49,575 bases of DNA, from assembly GCA_016297005.1 (NCBI GenBank), contig JAEDHK010000011.1:1-49575 (forward strand). The letters are read 5' to 3'. Below are positions 1 to 8,766 of this stretch, piece by piece. How positions within the stretch are numbered: position 1 is the stretch's first letter; each line of letters begins with the position of its first letter. A program made the position numbers and the translations under genes. Source of the stretch: Clostridia bacterium. Its GTDB lineage: Bacteria > Bacillota > Clostridia > Christensenellales > DTU072. Below the pieces are notes generated by a model. That model was given only the letters and a program-made list of their open reading frames with translations, ran no database searches and was not told the DNA's origin.

Positions 1-134
1 TTGTCAACTTTTTGGCACAATTATAAAATAAAGACTATCTCTGTTCATAAATTTTGCGCATAAAACACGCATAAAAACAAGTAAGACATACAAAAAAACC
101 TACATTTTCCATAATATTTATATTATAAAATACG

Positions 135-1457
135 TTATCTAAAATCGTCCATCGCATGGTCGTCACGCTTGACCGGCATGTCGTAGTTTCCCCACACGTA
201 CCCTTTCAATTCTCGTATCATCTCTTTACAATTGCGAAAGATGAAGATTGCCGGCGGACGCGCGGCAAAGAGCGACTTGACCCGGTTTATGCCGCTGAAC
301 ACCTCTTTATTGACGTGGCAGTTGACGTCAATCCCTCGTTCGGAAAACATTTCGGCCACGCTTTTGGAGGCGGCGAGCGTCCGTTGCCCTGCCGCGCTGT
401 CGATCAGCGCTTCAAGATTACCGCGGGAGTTCCTGCGCCATCCGAGTCCGTCCGCAATCTCTTTTATTCTCTTCGCGTGCCAGTCCACGTCTTTTTCTTT
501 GGCATAATGTTCGGCTACTACGTAAACGTTCCCGTCGTTATCGGCACAATAAAAATGCGCGCTTAAAGGATTTTTCAGTCCCGGATCAATACTGATGACG
601 TCTTGCCACTCGGGCGGTATATCAAAAGGATCGATAACATGAACGTTTTCGTCGAATTCCGGATAAACCAATCCTCCCTCCCCGGTAAAGCGTCCGTATC
701 TTCGGCTGTCAAGCGATTCTTCCGACATTCCCGAAGTCAGACTTTTTATTTCCTCTTCGTCGAGATAGGGATTGTCCGACCACTCCATTTGCTCGTACCA
801 CACCTCTTTGTTGTCGTACTTGTTCAGATATATTTCTTCGTATACCCACGTTCTGCCGCTGAGCGGCGTCATCGTGCCGAAAATATCTCCTTTTTTATCA
901 AAGACGCGCATCCGGCATTCGTCATAAATATCTTTGGGCGGTTCTTCGTCGAACCAGACGAAGTCGAGGCTTGCGCCCTGAAACTTTTCTCTCCCCTGTT
1001 CGACCGATTTAAAGCCGATCCTCGAAAGTCCGCCGAATATGTTCCTGACAACGATCACGTCGATGATGCCCGACGTCGGGCTGTCCTTGCTCCCCTTTTG
1101 CATGACGATATCTTCTATCCAGGAAGGGTCGAGATAATGCAGTATTTTGTTTTGCGCAACGTCTCGCTGGACTTCGTACGTTACGCTGACCACCCATCCG
1201 AATACGTTCTCTCTGTTCTGTCTGTAAGGATGAATTCCGCGCGCCATCCAGACGGCCTCGACGGCGCCGCATTCCGTTTTCCCGCACCGATTCCCGCCGA
1301 ACACCCATCGGTTACGCTTCGGACACTTATGAAAAGCCATTTGCTTTTTGTGAACCTTTTCCCCCGTGTTATACTTCGATAACGCGTCGTATTTTTCACG
1401 CATCCTGAGTATCTCTTCTATCTTCAATATCCTTTCGATCAATTCTGATTCAGACAC
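135..1457 (-). CDS. Phage-type terminase large subunit (orphan TerL)
   Basis: In tailed phages this protein is the DNA-packaging motor, an ATPase joined to an RNase H-like nuclease. A canonical Walker A (GGNRCGKT) lies near residue 60 and a Walker B (FVWFDEEPP) near residue 168. The nuclease acidic motifs follow: SIDPG, ALIDSAAG and a final DDHAMDDFR. The protein stops directly after that last motif, so it has about 440 residues and almost no C-terminal tail. I place the start at a GTG at 1457 because AAAGGAGAGAAAC sits just ahead of it; an upstream in-frame GTG at 1478 has no ribosome site. No small terminase, portal or capsid gene is next to it: the right flank is pckA and the visible 134 bases on the left are AT-rich and non-coding. 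It may be a prophage relic, a domesticated gene, or the edge of an element outside the window. Identity is secure; present-day function is unknown. Confidence 0.85.
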   Translation of the reverse strand: MSESELIERILKIEEILRMREKYDALSKYNTGEKVHKKQMAFHKCPKRNRWVFGGNRCGKTECGAVEAVWMARGIHPYRQNRENVFGWVVSVTYEVQRDVAQNKILHYLDPSWIEDIVMQKGSKDSPTSGIIDVIVVRNIFGGLSRIGFKSVEQGREKFQGASLDFVWFDEEPPKDIYDECRMRVFDKKGDIFGTMTPLSGRTWVYEEIYLNKYDNKEVWYEQMEWSDNPYLDEEEIKSLTSGMSEESLDSRRYGRFTGEGGLVYPEFDENVHVIDPFDIPPEWQDVISIDPGLKNPLSAHFYCADNDGNVYVVAEHYAKEKDVDWHAKRIKEIADGLGWRRNSRGNLEALIDSAAGQRTLAASKSVAEMFSERGIDVNCHVNKEVFSGINRVKSLFAARPPAIFIFRNCKEMIRELKGYVWGNYDMPVKRDDHAMDDFR

Positions 1458-1598
1458 GTTTCTCTCCTTTTGCGCCACGCATCATATCACGACAAAATCT
1501 CTCCTCTGTTGAAATCGGTCGAAGAAAGTTGATTACGGTTGATAAACGTTCAGTTTTATTCTTTTTCTTTAAAAAAAAAGGAAATTATTGTCAAAAAA

Positions 1599-1640
1599 AA
1601 TTAAATAAAAAATAAAGGGCTGCCCAACAAGGCAACCCTT
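1599..1640 (-). terminator. Rho-independent terminator after pckA
   Basis: On the minus strand AAGGGTTGCC and GGCAGCCCTT form a 10-bp stem with one G-T pair around a 6-nt loop. A T-rich run follows at once. It lies about 30 bases past the pckA stop codon. Confidence 0.8.
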
Positions 1641-1668
1641 AGCGTTTGTTTTATCCGCAAAAAAACCG

Positions 1669-3273
1669 TTACAGTTGCGGTCCTGCGGCAACGAGAGCCA
1701 TACCGGCGTCGTTGGTAGTATACTTGACAAAATTCTTAATGAATCTTCCGGCAAGGTCTTTGGCCTTTTCTTCCCAGACGCTCGGATCGGCATAAGTATC
1801 TCTCGGATCGAGGATGTTGGTCGCTACGCCTTCCAATTCGGTGGGCACTTCGAAATCGAAATACGGGATCTTCTTGGTGGGGGCATTGTTGATGGCGCCG
1901 CTTAAAATAGCGTCGATGATGCCACGGGTATCCTTGATAGAAATTCTCTTTCCGGTACCGTTCCAACCGGTGTTGACGAGATAAGCTTTTGCACCGCTGG
2001 CTTTCATCTTCTTAACCAATTCTTCGGCGTATTTGGTCGGATGCAGTTCCAGGAAGGCCTGACCGAAGCAAGCGGAGAAAGTCGGGGTGGGTTCGGTAAT
2101 ACCGCGTTCGGTACCGGCGAGCTTAGCCGTAAAGCCGGAAAGGAAGTAGTATTGGGTCTGCTCGGGCGTCAGAATAGAGACGGGAGGCAAAACGCCGAAT
2201 GCGTCGGCAGAAAGGAAAATGACGTTCTTCGCGGCGGGTGCGGAAGAGACGGGACGTACGATGTTATTGATATGGCTGATCGGATAAGAAACGCGGGTAT
2301 TTTCGGTAACGGACTTGTCGGCGAAGTCGATCTTTCCGTTTTCGTCGAGAGTCACGTTTTCCAAAAGAGCGTTACGCTTGATAGCGTTGTAGATATCCGG
2401 TTCGGAATCCTTATCGAGGTTAATGACCTTAGCATAGCAGCCGCCCTCGAAGTTGAAAACGCCGTTATCGTCCCATCCGTGCTCGTCGTCGCCGATAAGC
2501 AGTCTCTTAGGATCGGTAGAAAGCGTAGTCTTACCTGTGCCGGAGAGACCGAAGAAAATAGCGGTATTCTTGCCGTCCATGTCGGTATTGGCAGAGCAGT
2601 GCATAGAAGCGATACCCTTCAGGGGGAGATAGTAGTTCATCATCGAGAACATACCTTTCTTCATTTCGCCGCCGTACCAGGTGTTGATGATGACCTGTTC
2701 TCTGCTGCTGATATTGAAGACGACGGCCGTTTCGGAGTTGAGTCCGAGTTCTTTGTAATTTTCCACTTTAGCCTTAGAAGCGTTATAAACAACGAAATCG
2801 GGCTCGAAAGAAGCCAATTCTTCTTCGGTGGGAACGATGAACATGTTCTTGATGAAGTGGGCTTGCCAAGCAACTTCCACAATAAAGCGGACGGCCATGC
2901 GAGTGTCTTTGTTAGCGCCGCAGAAAGCGTCGACAACGAAAAGTCTCTTGTTGCAGAGTTCTTTTACGGCGATCTCCTTTACCGCTTTCCAGGTTTCTTC
3001 GGAAGCGGGATGGTTGTCGTTCTTGTACCCTTCCGTCGTCCACCAAACGGTATCTTTGGAGTTATTGTCCATGACGATAAATTTATCTTTGGGCGAACGT
3101 CCGGTATAGATGCCGGTCATAACGTTGACGGCGCCGAGCTCACTGACTTTACCGACCTCGTATCCGGTAAGTTCGGGCTTGGTTTCTTCTTTAAAAAGCT
3201 CTTCGTAAGAAGGATTGTAGACAATCTCGGTCGTGCCGGTAATGCCATATTTTGTTAAATCGATTTTTGACAT
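1669..3273 (-). CDS. pckA: ATP-dependent phosphoenolpyruvate carboxykinase
   Basis: This cytosolic enzyme interconverts oxaloacetate plus ATP with PEP, CO2 and ADP. The ATP-type P-loop GLSGTGKTTLSTD is near residue 250, followed by the LIGDDEHGW metal-binding stretch, and the length (534 residues) is normal for the family. The start is the ATG at 3273, preceded by GAGGTGGCTAAC; a GTG nine bases upstream has no site of its own. A TATAAT-like -10 sits 30 bases upstream, so the gene can be transcribed alone, although no terminator separates it from the transporter and reductase genes before it. Beside fumarase, fumarate reductase and a dicarboxylate-type exporter, I infer that it runs in the carboxylating, ATP-forming direction, as in succinate-fermenting bacteria. 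Malate dehydrogenase, needed to link the steps, is not in this window. Confidence 0.95.
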   Translation of the reverse strand: MSKIDLTKYGITGTTEIVYNPSYEELFKEETKPELTGYEVGKVSELGAVNVMTGIYTGRSPKDKFIVMDNNSKDTVWWTTEGYKNDNHPASEETWKAVKEIAVKELCNKRLFVVDAFCGANKDTRMAVRFIVEVAWQAHFIKNMFIVPTEEELASFEPDFVVYNASKAKVENYKELGLNSETAVVFNISSREQVIINTWYGGEMKKGMFSMMNYYLPLKGIASMHCSANTDMDGKNTAIFFGLSGTGKTTLSTDPKRLLIGDDEHGWDDNGVFNFEGGCYAKVINLDKDSEPDIYNAIKRNALLENVTLDENGKIDFADKSVTENTRVSYPISHINNIVRPVSSAPAAKNVIFLSADAFGVLPPVSILTPEQTQYYFLSGFTAKLAGTERGITEPTPTFSACFGQAFLELHPTKYAEELVKKMKASGAKAYLVNTGWNGTGKRISIKDTRGIIDAILSGAINNAPTKKIPYFDFEVPTELEGVATNILDPRDTYADPSVWEEKAKDLAGRFIKNFVKYTTNDAGMALVAAGPQL

Positions 3274-3302
3274 GTTAGCCACCTCACATAAATAGTATTT
3301 GT

Positions 3303-3308
3303 ATTATA
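3303..3308 (-). promoter_or_regulatory. -10 element of the pckA promoter
   Basis: TATAAT on the minus strand lies 30 bases upstream of the pckA ATG, in an AT-rich 100-base gap. The matching -35 is weak. Two TTTTTCGCA repeats (3357-3375) lie farther upstream. Confidence 0.5.
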
Positions 3309-3376
3309 TCATCTTTTTTAAAGAATGGTATACTGTTTAAAGCAATTTATCTTATCTTTTTCGCATTTTTTCGCAG

Positions 3377-4597
3377 TTACAGCCCAAGGGTAACCATCAG
3401 ATTGGACGCGATGACGATAAGGACGAGCGCGACGGGATAGGTCGCGGCGTAAGCCGATGCCACTTCGTCCGTTCCCGCGACCGAGATCAGCGATCCGAGA
3501 GCCGGAGTCGAAGTCATACCTCCGGTAATAGAGCCGAGGTTGTTGAAAATGGACAGCTTAAAGACGTATTTTGCCAATAAAAATCCGACGACCATCGGTA
3601 TCGTGGTAAAGAGGATACCGTAAACGAGGTAGAGCCAGTTAAAATACTTGACAAAATTGACCCCGCCGGGAACGCCTGCGCCGATCAGGAAAAGCATAAG
3701 CCCTAATTCACGGAAGAAATTGAGCGTACTCTTGCTGACCCGCATATCCAATTTTCCGAAATGACCGAAGTGTCCGACGATAAGTCCGGCGATCAGCGTG
3801 CCGCCCGAAGAACCGAAACTGAAATAAGAGGTCGAGGAAATCGGGATTTTTATTGAACCGATAACGATACCGATCGCAACGGTAAAACAGAATGGGAAGA
3901 ACCCGAATCCATCAGTTTTGAAAAGTTTTTTATCCGTTTCGGCAATCCTGACCGAGCTGGCCGCAATAAAGCTCTCTCTTTCTTTGGCGATATCCACTTT
4001 GAGTATCTTGGGCATGATCTGAACAAACAAAACGACCCCCAGAACGCCGTACAGATAGCCGATGCCGTAACCTGCGGTGACTTCGTTGGCAAAGTCCTCT
4101 CCGATAACTGCAGCGGCCTCTTTGGCGGCGGAAAGTCCGGGCGTGGACGTAAGCGAACCGGTAAGCAGTCCGGTACCCATAGCAAAATCCATACCGCCTG
4201 CGGCACAGATGATGACGTTGAGGATAACGCCCGTAGTGATGACGCAAACGCCCATCAAAAGGTACGAGAGCATACTCTTATTGAAAGAACGGAAGAACTT
4301 TGGTCCGGCGATCAACCCGACGGCAGTGACGAACATGGCCGTTCCGATGTTGGATACCAGACTGAAAAGCGATTTTATAGAGTCGCTCCAAATCGTGATC
4401 GTTTTTTCTCCCACCGTAAAGGAAGACACGTTGGAAAAAAGAACGCCGACAAGCAGAGCCACAAGAAGTACGCCCGCGGTGCCCAAAGAAATACCCTTAA
4501 TTTTAATAGAGCCGATCAGATATCCCAACGCGGCGATCACGAAGATGAAAAACAGCGTCGACAGGAGCGAACCGGTAACAGAACCTAAATAATTCAT
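3377..4597 (-). CDS. AspT/YidE-family transporter, probable succinate (dicarboxylate) exporter
   Basis: This is a 406-residue integral membrane protein with about ten hydrophobic segments in two similar halves. Each half carries the hallmark of the aspartate:alanine exchanger family: GLLTGSLTSTPGL near residue 142 and GSITGGMTSTPAL near residue 364. The central TrkA-C domains of the longer AspT members are absent; only a short hydrophilic linker joins the halves. SucE of Corynebacterium, a succinate exporter, belongs to this family. The gene starts 16 bases after frdA and has a good GGAGGCGG ribosome site, so it is the next gene of the fumarate reductase operon. Family and position make succinate export the best guess, but the substrate (succinate, aspartate or another dicarboxylate) cannot be read from sequence. 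Confidence 0.8.
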   Translation of the reverse strand: MNYLGSVTGSLLSTLFFIFVIAALGYLIGSIKIKGISLGTAGVLLVALLVGVLFSNVSSFTVGEKTITIWSDSIKSLFSLVSNIGTAMFVTAVGLIAGPKFFRSFNKSMLSYLLMGVCVITTGVILNVIICAAGGMDFAMGTGLLTGSLTSTPGLSAAKEAAAVIGEDFANEVTAGYGIGYLYGVLGVVLFVQIMPKILKVDIAKERESFIAASSVRIAETDKKLFKTDGFGFFPFCFTVAIGIVIGSIKIPISSTSYFSFGSSGGTLIAGLIVGHFGHFGKLDMRVSKSTLNFFRELGLMLFLIGAGVPGGVNFVKYFNWLYLVYGILFTTIPMVVGFLLAKYVFKLSIFNNLGSITGGMTSTPALGSLISVAGTDEVASAYAATYPVALVLIVIASNLMVTLGL

Positions 4598-4613
4598 CTT
4601 TTACCGCCTCCGC

Positions 4614-6218
4614 TTACATATCCTTTCTTCTATAATCGGGCAGGATCTGGGGAGAAAGTTTTTTCGACTTTATGCCTGCATTTTCCAATTCTTTTTCAAA
4701 AGCGGCGACGTGATCGAGGTTGAGCTTACCTACGCTCGTTTCTTTAGCTCTTTCCGCGGCAAAGTGTCCGGCGTTGCGACCGAAGACGATGATATCGAGG
4801 AGCGAGTTACCCATCAGGCGATTCCGTCCGTGAATACCTCCGACGGCTTCTCCTGCGACGAACAAATTCCGGACGTCCGTTTCTCCGTTGGCGGCAATGT
4901 CGATACCGCCGTTCTGATAGTGCAACGTCGGATAGACAAGAATGGGCTCTTTTCTAATGTCGATACCATACTTACCAAACATGCGATACATGGCGGGAAT
5001 ACGCTTTTCGATGGTACCCTCGCCGCCGATGAGCTCGATCATCGGCGTATCGAGCCATACGCCTTCGCCATCCGTTGTCTTGATACTGTTATGACGCTGA
5101 CGGCATTCTCTTATAATGGAAGAAGCGGTAACGTCGCGCGTCTCCAACGAGTAAACGAATGCTTTACCTTCTTTGTTGACAAGCTGAGCGCCCAAAGAAC
5201 GAACCTTTTCCGTAACGAGCGCGCCGAAAATCTGCGTCGGTTCGGCAACGCCGGTGGGGTGATATTGCAACGTGTCCGCATAGAGCAGTCTGGCTCCCGC
5301 GCGGTACGCAAGCACAAGACCATCGGCCGTCGCGCCGTAATGGTTGCTGGTAGGGAAGCCCTGGTAGTGCAGTCTCCCCGCGCCGCCGGTCGCAATAACG
5401 ACGGTCTTTGCTTTGGCTACGGAAACTTCTCCCGTTTCCATGTTAAGGAGGACGGCGCCGGCCGCATTGCCCTTGTCGTCTTTAATTATCTCGATAGCCG
5501 CGGTAAAATCCACAACGGGGATCTCTCTGTTAAGCACCTCGTCGCGAAGGGTACGCATAATCTCTGCGCCGGAATAATCCTTACAGGCGTGCATGCGCTT
5601 TCTGGAAGTGCCGCCGCCGTGTGTCGTAATCATGTTTCCGTTTTCATCCTTATCAAACATAACCCCGAGATCGGATAACCATTTAATAGCGTCCGGAGCC
5701 TCATAGACAAGTTTTTTTAGTAGTTCGGGCTTGGCCGCAAAGTGACCGCCGCCAAAGGCGTCAAGATAGTGGATGGCCGGGCTGTCGTTCTCTTTGTCGG
5801 CAGCCTGAATGCCTCCTTCCGCCATCATGGTGTTGGCGTCGCCGATCCTGAGCTTTGTGACCATCATGACGTTGGCGCCGTTCTTATGAGCGGTGATCGC
5901 CGCGCTGGAACCGGCTCCGCCTCCGCCGATGACAAGAACGTCCACGTCATAAGCGGGGTTGCTCAGATCGATCTTCATATCGAGTACGCGGGACTTGCCT
6001 TGCAACAAGTCGGCAAGTTCGTGCAAAACTTTTTCTCCCTTATTGGGCCCGACCCGGAGGCTTTCGTAAGCGTTCTCTATGTAATCGGGATGGTTTTCTT
6101 TCAGGACCGTTTCTTTCTCTTCGGCCGACATACGCGGAAAGAGATTTTCAAATCTTTCCTGTCTGGTGGCTTCCACCTTTTTCATGGAAGCAAGTTGTTC
6201 TTCGGTATACATATACAT
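4614..6218 (-). CDS. frdA: Fumarate reductase flavoprotein subunit, soluble type
   Basis: The catalytic subunit reduces fumarate to succinate. The FAD-binding GGGGAGSS lies at residues 98-105 and the substrate motifs QYHPTG, TRDVTAS, TLHYQNGGI and GIHGRNRLMGNSLLD follow in family order. Two features set it apart from membrane-bound FrdA/SdhA. The residue that carries FAD covalently (His in SHTVAAEGG of E. coli FrdA) is Asn129 here (ANTMMAEGG), so FAD is probably non-covalent. There is also an extra helical N-terminal region of about 85 residues before the Rossmann fold. No anchor subunit gene (FrdC/FrdD or SdhC) is nearby. Start ATG 6218 has GGAGAG upstream, and frdB ends 14 bases before it. 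The neighbouring Flx/Hdr genes suggest that electrons come from NADH rather than a quinol. A related FAD-dependent reductase with another substrate is possible, but fumarase genes in the same cluster favour fumarate. Confidence 0.85.
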   Translation of the reverse strand: MYMYTEEQLASMKKVEATRQERFENLFPRMSAEEKETVLKENHPDYIENAYESLRVGPNKGEKVLHELADLLQGKSRVLDMKIDLSNPAYDVDVLVIGGGGAGSSAAITAHKNGANVMMVTKLRIGDANTMMAEGGIQAADKENDSPAIHYLDAFGGGHFAAKPELLKKLVYEAPDAIKWLSDLGVMFDKDENGNMITTHGGGTSRKRMHACKDYSGAEIMRTLRDEVLNREIPVVDFTAAIEIIKDDKGNAAGAVLLNMETGEVSVAKAKTVVIATGGAGRLHYQGFPTSNHYGATADGLVLAYRAGARLLYADTLQYHPTGVAEPTQIFGALVTEKVRSLGAQLVNKEGKAFVYSLETRDVTASSIIRECRQRHNSIKTTDGEGVWLDTPMIELIGGEGTIEKRIPAMYRMFGKYGIDIRKEPILVYPTLHYQNGGIDIAANGETDVRNLFVAGEAVGGIHGRNRLMGNSLLDIIVFGRNAGHFAAERAKETSVGKLNLDHVAAFEKELENAGIKSKKLSPQILPDYRRKDM

Positions 6219-6232
6219 AGTCGGTCACTCTC

Positions 6233-6907
6233 CTATTTTTCGATCTGTCTGTGATTATAGAGTTCTTTCATCTCGGCGATCGGCTTGCCCATGATGTCTT
6301 CCATCATCTTTTCCAGGTCGCCGTTCTTGATCTCGGCCACTCTCTTCTCGAGGTGCTCGCACTTGGGCGCGATGTACTTCCCGTATAGCCTACGGACAAG
6401 TTCGGCAACTTGCGGATGAGAAATGCCGGCGGGGCAACGGGAGGAGCAGACGCCGCACATAACGCAGTCAAAGCTCTCTTCGGCGCACTTCTCGTATTCG
6501 CCGCGCTGTGCATAAGCGATATATTGCATGACGTTCAATCCCTGCGTACAAGCCTTGGTGCAGGCGTTACAACCGATACAGGAGTAAATCTCGGGATATA
6601 GTTGCATCATGATCTGCTCGGTCGGCTTGATCTTGTTGATATCGTAGACCTGCTTGACGAGAGGGAAAAACGGCAACGTCGCTACGTACATTCCCTCTTC
6701 CACCTGCTGTTGACAGGCGAGACACGTCTTTAATTCTTGTTTCCCTTTAATACGATAAATAGTGGCGCAGGCGCCGCAAAAACCATTTCTGCATCCGCAT
6801 CCGCGTACCAACTGATATCCGGCATATTCCATGGCCTTCATAATGGTAAGGCTTTCCGGAACGGAATATTTTTTTCCGAAGAAATAAACGTTCACTTTGT
6901 TTTCCAT
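6233..6907 (-). CDS. frdB: Fumarate reductase iron-sulfur subunit
   Basis: This subunit carries electrons to FrdA. The N-terminal plant-type ferredoxin domain holds a [2Fe-2S] set (Cys39, 44, 47, 62). The C-terminal part holds two complete CxxCxxCxxxC motifs at residues 110-120 and 148-158. In quinone-linked FrdB/SdhB the last cluster is [3Fe-4S], with one Cys replaced. Here all four cysteines are present, so two [4Fe-4S] clusters are likely, which fits a soluble enzyme that does not meet quinone. It has 224 residues, close to E. coli FrdB, and lacks the HdrB-like C-terminal domain of methanogen TfrB; a separate HdrB is encoded seven genes earlier. It starts 15 bases after flxA with TAGGAG upstream. 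Confidence 0.88.
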   Translation of the reverse strand: MENKVNVYFFGKKYSVPESLTIMKAMEYAGYQLVRGCGCRNGFCGACATIYRIKGKQELKTCLACQQQVEEGMYVATLPFFPLVKQVYDINKIKPTEQIMMQLYPEIYSCIGCNACTKACTQGLNVMQYIAYAQRGEYEKCAEESFDCVMCGVCSSRCPAGISHPQVAELVRRLYGKYIAPKCEHLEKRVAEIKNGDLEKMMEDIMGKPIAEMKELYNHRQIEK

Positions 6908-6922
6908 AATAATTCTCCTATA

Positions 6923-7750
6923 TTAATACTCATCGGGTAATTCATCCAATTCATCCATGCGGAAGACGGGACCGTCTTTGCAAACAAACTTGTTGCCGAC
7001 GTTGCACCTGCCGCACTTGCCGATACCGCACTTCATCCTCAGTTCCAGCGTGGTATATACTCTTTCTTTTTTAAAGCCCAGTTCCAACAGTCCCGCAAGC
7101 GTGAACTTGATCATGATAGGCGGTCCGCAAAGTACTGCCGTCATATTGGGATCGAGGCCCAGTTCTTTGACGTAAGCCGGTACGAAACCGACGTGACCGT
7201 CCCATCCTTCTTGCGGGCGATCGATGGTCAGATAGACCTCGAAATCGGGTTCGTTTACCCACTGGGTACGGATCTCTTCGATATCGACGAGATCATCCTT
7301 GCTTCTGGCGCCGTAAACAACGACCACTTTACCGTAATTCTTGCGATTATCCCGGACGTAGTTGATGACAGAGCGGAGTGGCGCAAGTCCGATACCGCCG
7401 GCAATAAACAACAGGTCTTTTCCACGGAAATCGCCTTCTACGGGGAAGTTGCGCCCATACGGTCCGCGCACGGTAATCATCTGTCCTTCTTCCAATCCGT
7501 GAATGACTTCGGTCACGCAACCGCACTTTTTAATGGAAAACTCCATAAATTCCCGATTGGTCGGGGAAGAAGTGATAGAAAACATACACTCGCCCTCGCC
7601 GGGGACGGAGACCATAGCGCATTGTCCGGGAAGATGCTCAAAGAGCTTCTTGCCGTCGGTGCCAACCACGCGGAATGTCTTAACGTCCGGGGTGTCCTTT
7701 CTGATATCGGTAACAACGCCGATCTTAGGGATCAGATTTTCTTCAGTCAT
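6923..7750 (-). CDS. flxA: FlxA-like NAD(P)H/FAD oxidoreductase subunit
   Basis: This is a ferredoxin-reductase-type subunit that would take a hydride from NADH. Residues of roughly 8-105 form an FAD domain (GQCAMVS, FSITSSP), 110-225 an NAD domain (IAGGIGLAPLRS, CGPPIMI), and the C-terminus has a CGIGKCGRC...C [2Fe-2S] motif as in dihydroorotate dehydrogenase electron-transfer subunits. The usual Arg before the FAD motif is not evident. The same fold occurs in AsrB and in hydrogenase gamma subunits. I use the Flx name because FlxB, C and D-like genes and HdrABC precede it in one operon. It overlaps flxB by 8 bases and has GGAGGGAACA before the ATG. In the proposed complex it is the entry point for NADH electrons. 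Confidence 0.82.
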   Translation of the reverse strand: MTEENLIPKIGVVTDIRKDTPDVKTFRVVGTDGKKLFEHLPGQCAMVSVPGEGECMFSITSSPTNREFMEFSIKKCGCVTEVIHGLEEGQMITVRGPYGRNFPVEGDFRGKDLLFIAGGIGLAPLRSVINYVRDNRKNYGKVVVVYGARSKDDLVDIEEIRTQWVNEPDFEVYLTIDRPQEGWDGHVGFVPAYVKELGLDPNMTAVLCGPPIMIKFTLAGLLELGFKKERVYTTLELRMKCGIGKCGRCNVGNKFVCKDGPVFRMDELDELPDEY

Positions 7751-8765
7751 TGTTCCCTCCTAATTTTTTGATCACTTTTACGATATTGAGATGCTGCGGG
7801 CACTTGGTTACGCACCGTCCGCAACCTACGCAGGAAAAGGTACCGCCGTACTGCGAGGGGAAGTAGACAAGTTTGTGCATGAAACGCTGACGGAAGCGTT
7901 GCAACTGAGTGGTACGGGGGTTTGCGCCGGCCATTTGCGTGAAGTCGGAATACATGCATGAGTCCCAACAACGGAAGCGAACGACGCCCTGACGCGTCTT
8001 GAATTCGCGAATGTCGAAACATTGGCAGGTGGGACAAACAAAGGTGCAGGTACCGCACCCGAGACAGGCTTCGGAAAGGCTTTGCCACTCGGAAGAAGCA
8101 AACAACTCTTTAAGGTTTTCTTCTTTGAACTTCCCAAGGTCAAGATTTGCAAAGGGCAATCTCTCCATAATCTCGCGCGTCTTTTTCTGTTGCTCTTCTA
8201 CCTCTTTGCCGTCCGTATTTTCTCCTTTATTATATAAGGATAAGACGGAAGCACCCTTTTCGGTATTGGCGCGAAGGTACAGACTTTCCGCGGTCAGGAA
8301 GCAAGTGACGTCTCCCTGCGGATCGGCGGCGTCGATATTGAAGACTTTACAAAAACAACTCTCTTCCGGACGACCACAAGCAAGAGTGAAGATGACGGCG
8401 GCGTCTCTTCGGGACTTATAAAAAGTGTCGACCGGCTCCTGCAAAAACACTTTGTCCAGGATCGCGAACGAAGCGTAGTCGCAAGCGCGCACACCGAACA
8501 AAACGAAAGGCTCTTTCTCCTCGCGCACGTCGACGATCTCCAAATTTTTGCCGTCCTTCTTGAATTTCATCATGGTTTCCGATTGCGGAAAAAAGAAATC
8601 CTTGGCCGACTTGACCGTCTTTAAAACGTCGAGAGAAACTTCCGTTCCCTCCTCGTAGCGACCGAAATTGACTTCGCCTGCCTTTTTAACGGGCAAAAAG
8701 AGAGGCATCTTTTCGGAGATAGAAATAAAAAAGCGATCAAGATCCGTTCTATTAATCTTTATCAT
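7743..8765 (-). CDS. flxB: FlxB-like 4Fe-4S electron-transfer subunit
   Basis: This is a 340-residue soluble iron-sulfur protein. The N-terminal half has the FGVRACDYASFAILD and CGRPEESCFC signatures found in AsrA and related hydrogenase/sulfur-reductase beta subunits. The C-terminal half holds two four-cysteine sites, CLGCGTCTFVCPTC and CVGCGRCVTKCPQHL. It would relay electrons between FlxA and the Hdr module. The start ATG at 8765 has CGGAGG 9 bases upstream and sits one base after the flxC stop, so the two are probably translationally coupled. AsrA-like is an equally good domain description; context decides the name. Confidence 0.78.
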   Translation of the reverse strand: MIKINRTDLDRFFISISEKMPLFLPVKKAGEVNFGRYEEGTEVSLDVLKTVKSAKDFFFPQSETMMKFKKDGKNLEIVDVREEKEPFVLFGVRACDYASFAILDKVFLQEPVDTFYKSRRDAAVIFTLACGRPEESCFCKVFNIDAADPQGDVTCFLTAESLYLRANTEKGASVLSLYNKGENTDGKEVEEQQKKTREIMERLPFANLDLGKFKEENLKELFASSEWQSLSEACLGCGTCTFVCPTCQCFDIREFKTRQGVVRFRCWDSCMYSDFTQMAGANPRTTQLQRFRQRFMHKLVYFPSQYGGTFSCVGCGRCVTKCPQHLNIVKVIKKLGGNND

Positions 8766-8766
8766 A

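Noticed and set aside
2041..3258. A 405-codon open frame on the plus strand
   Set aside because: It is the antisense shadow of pckA, whose motifs are complete.
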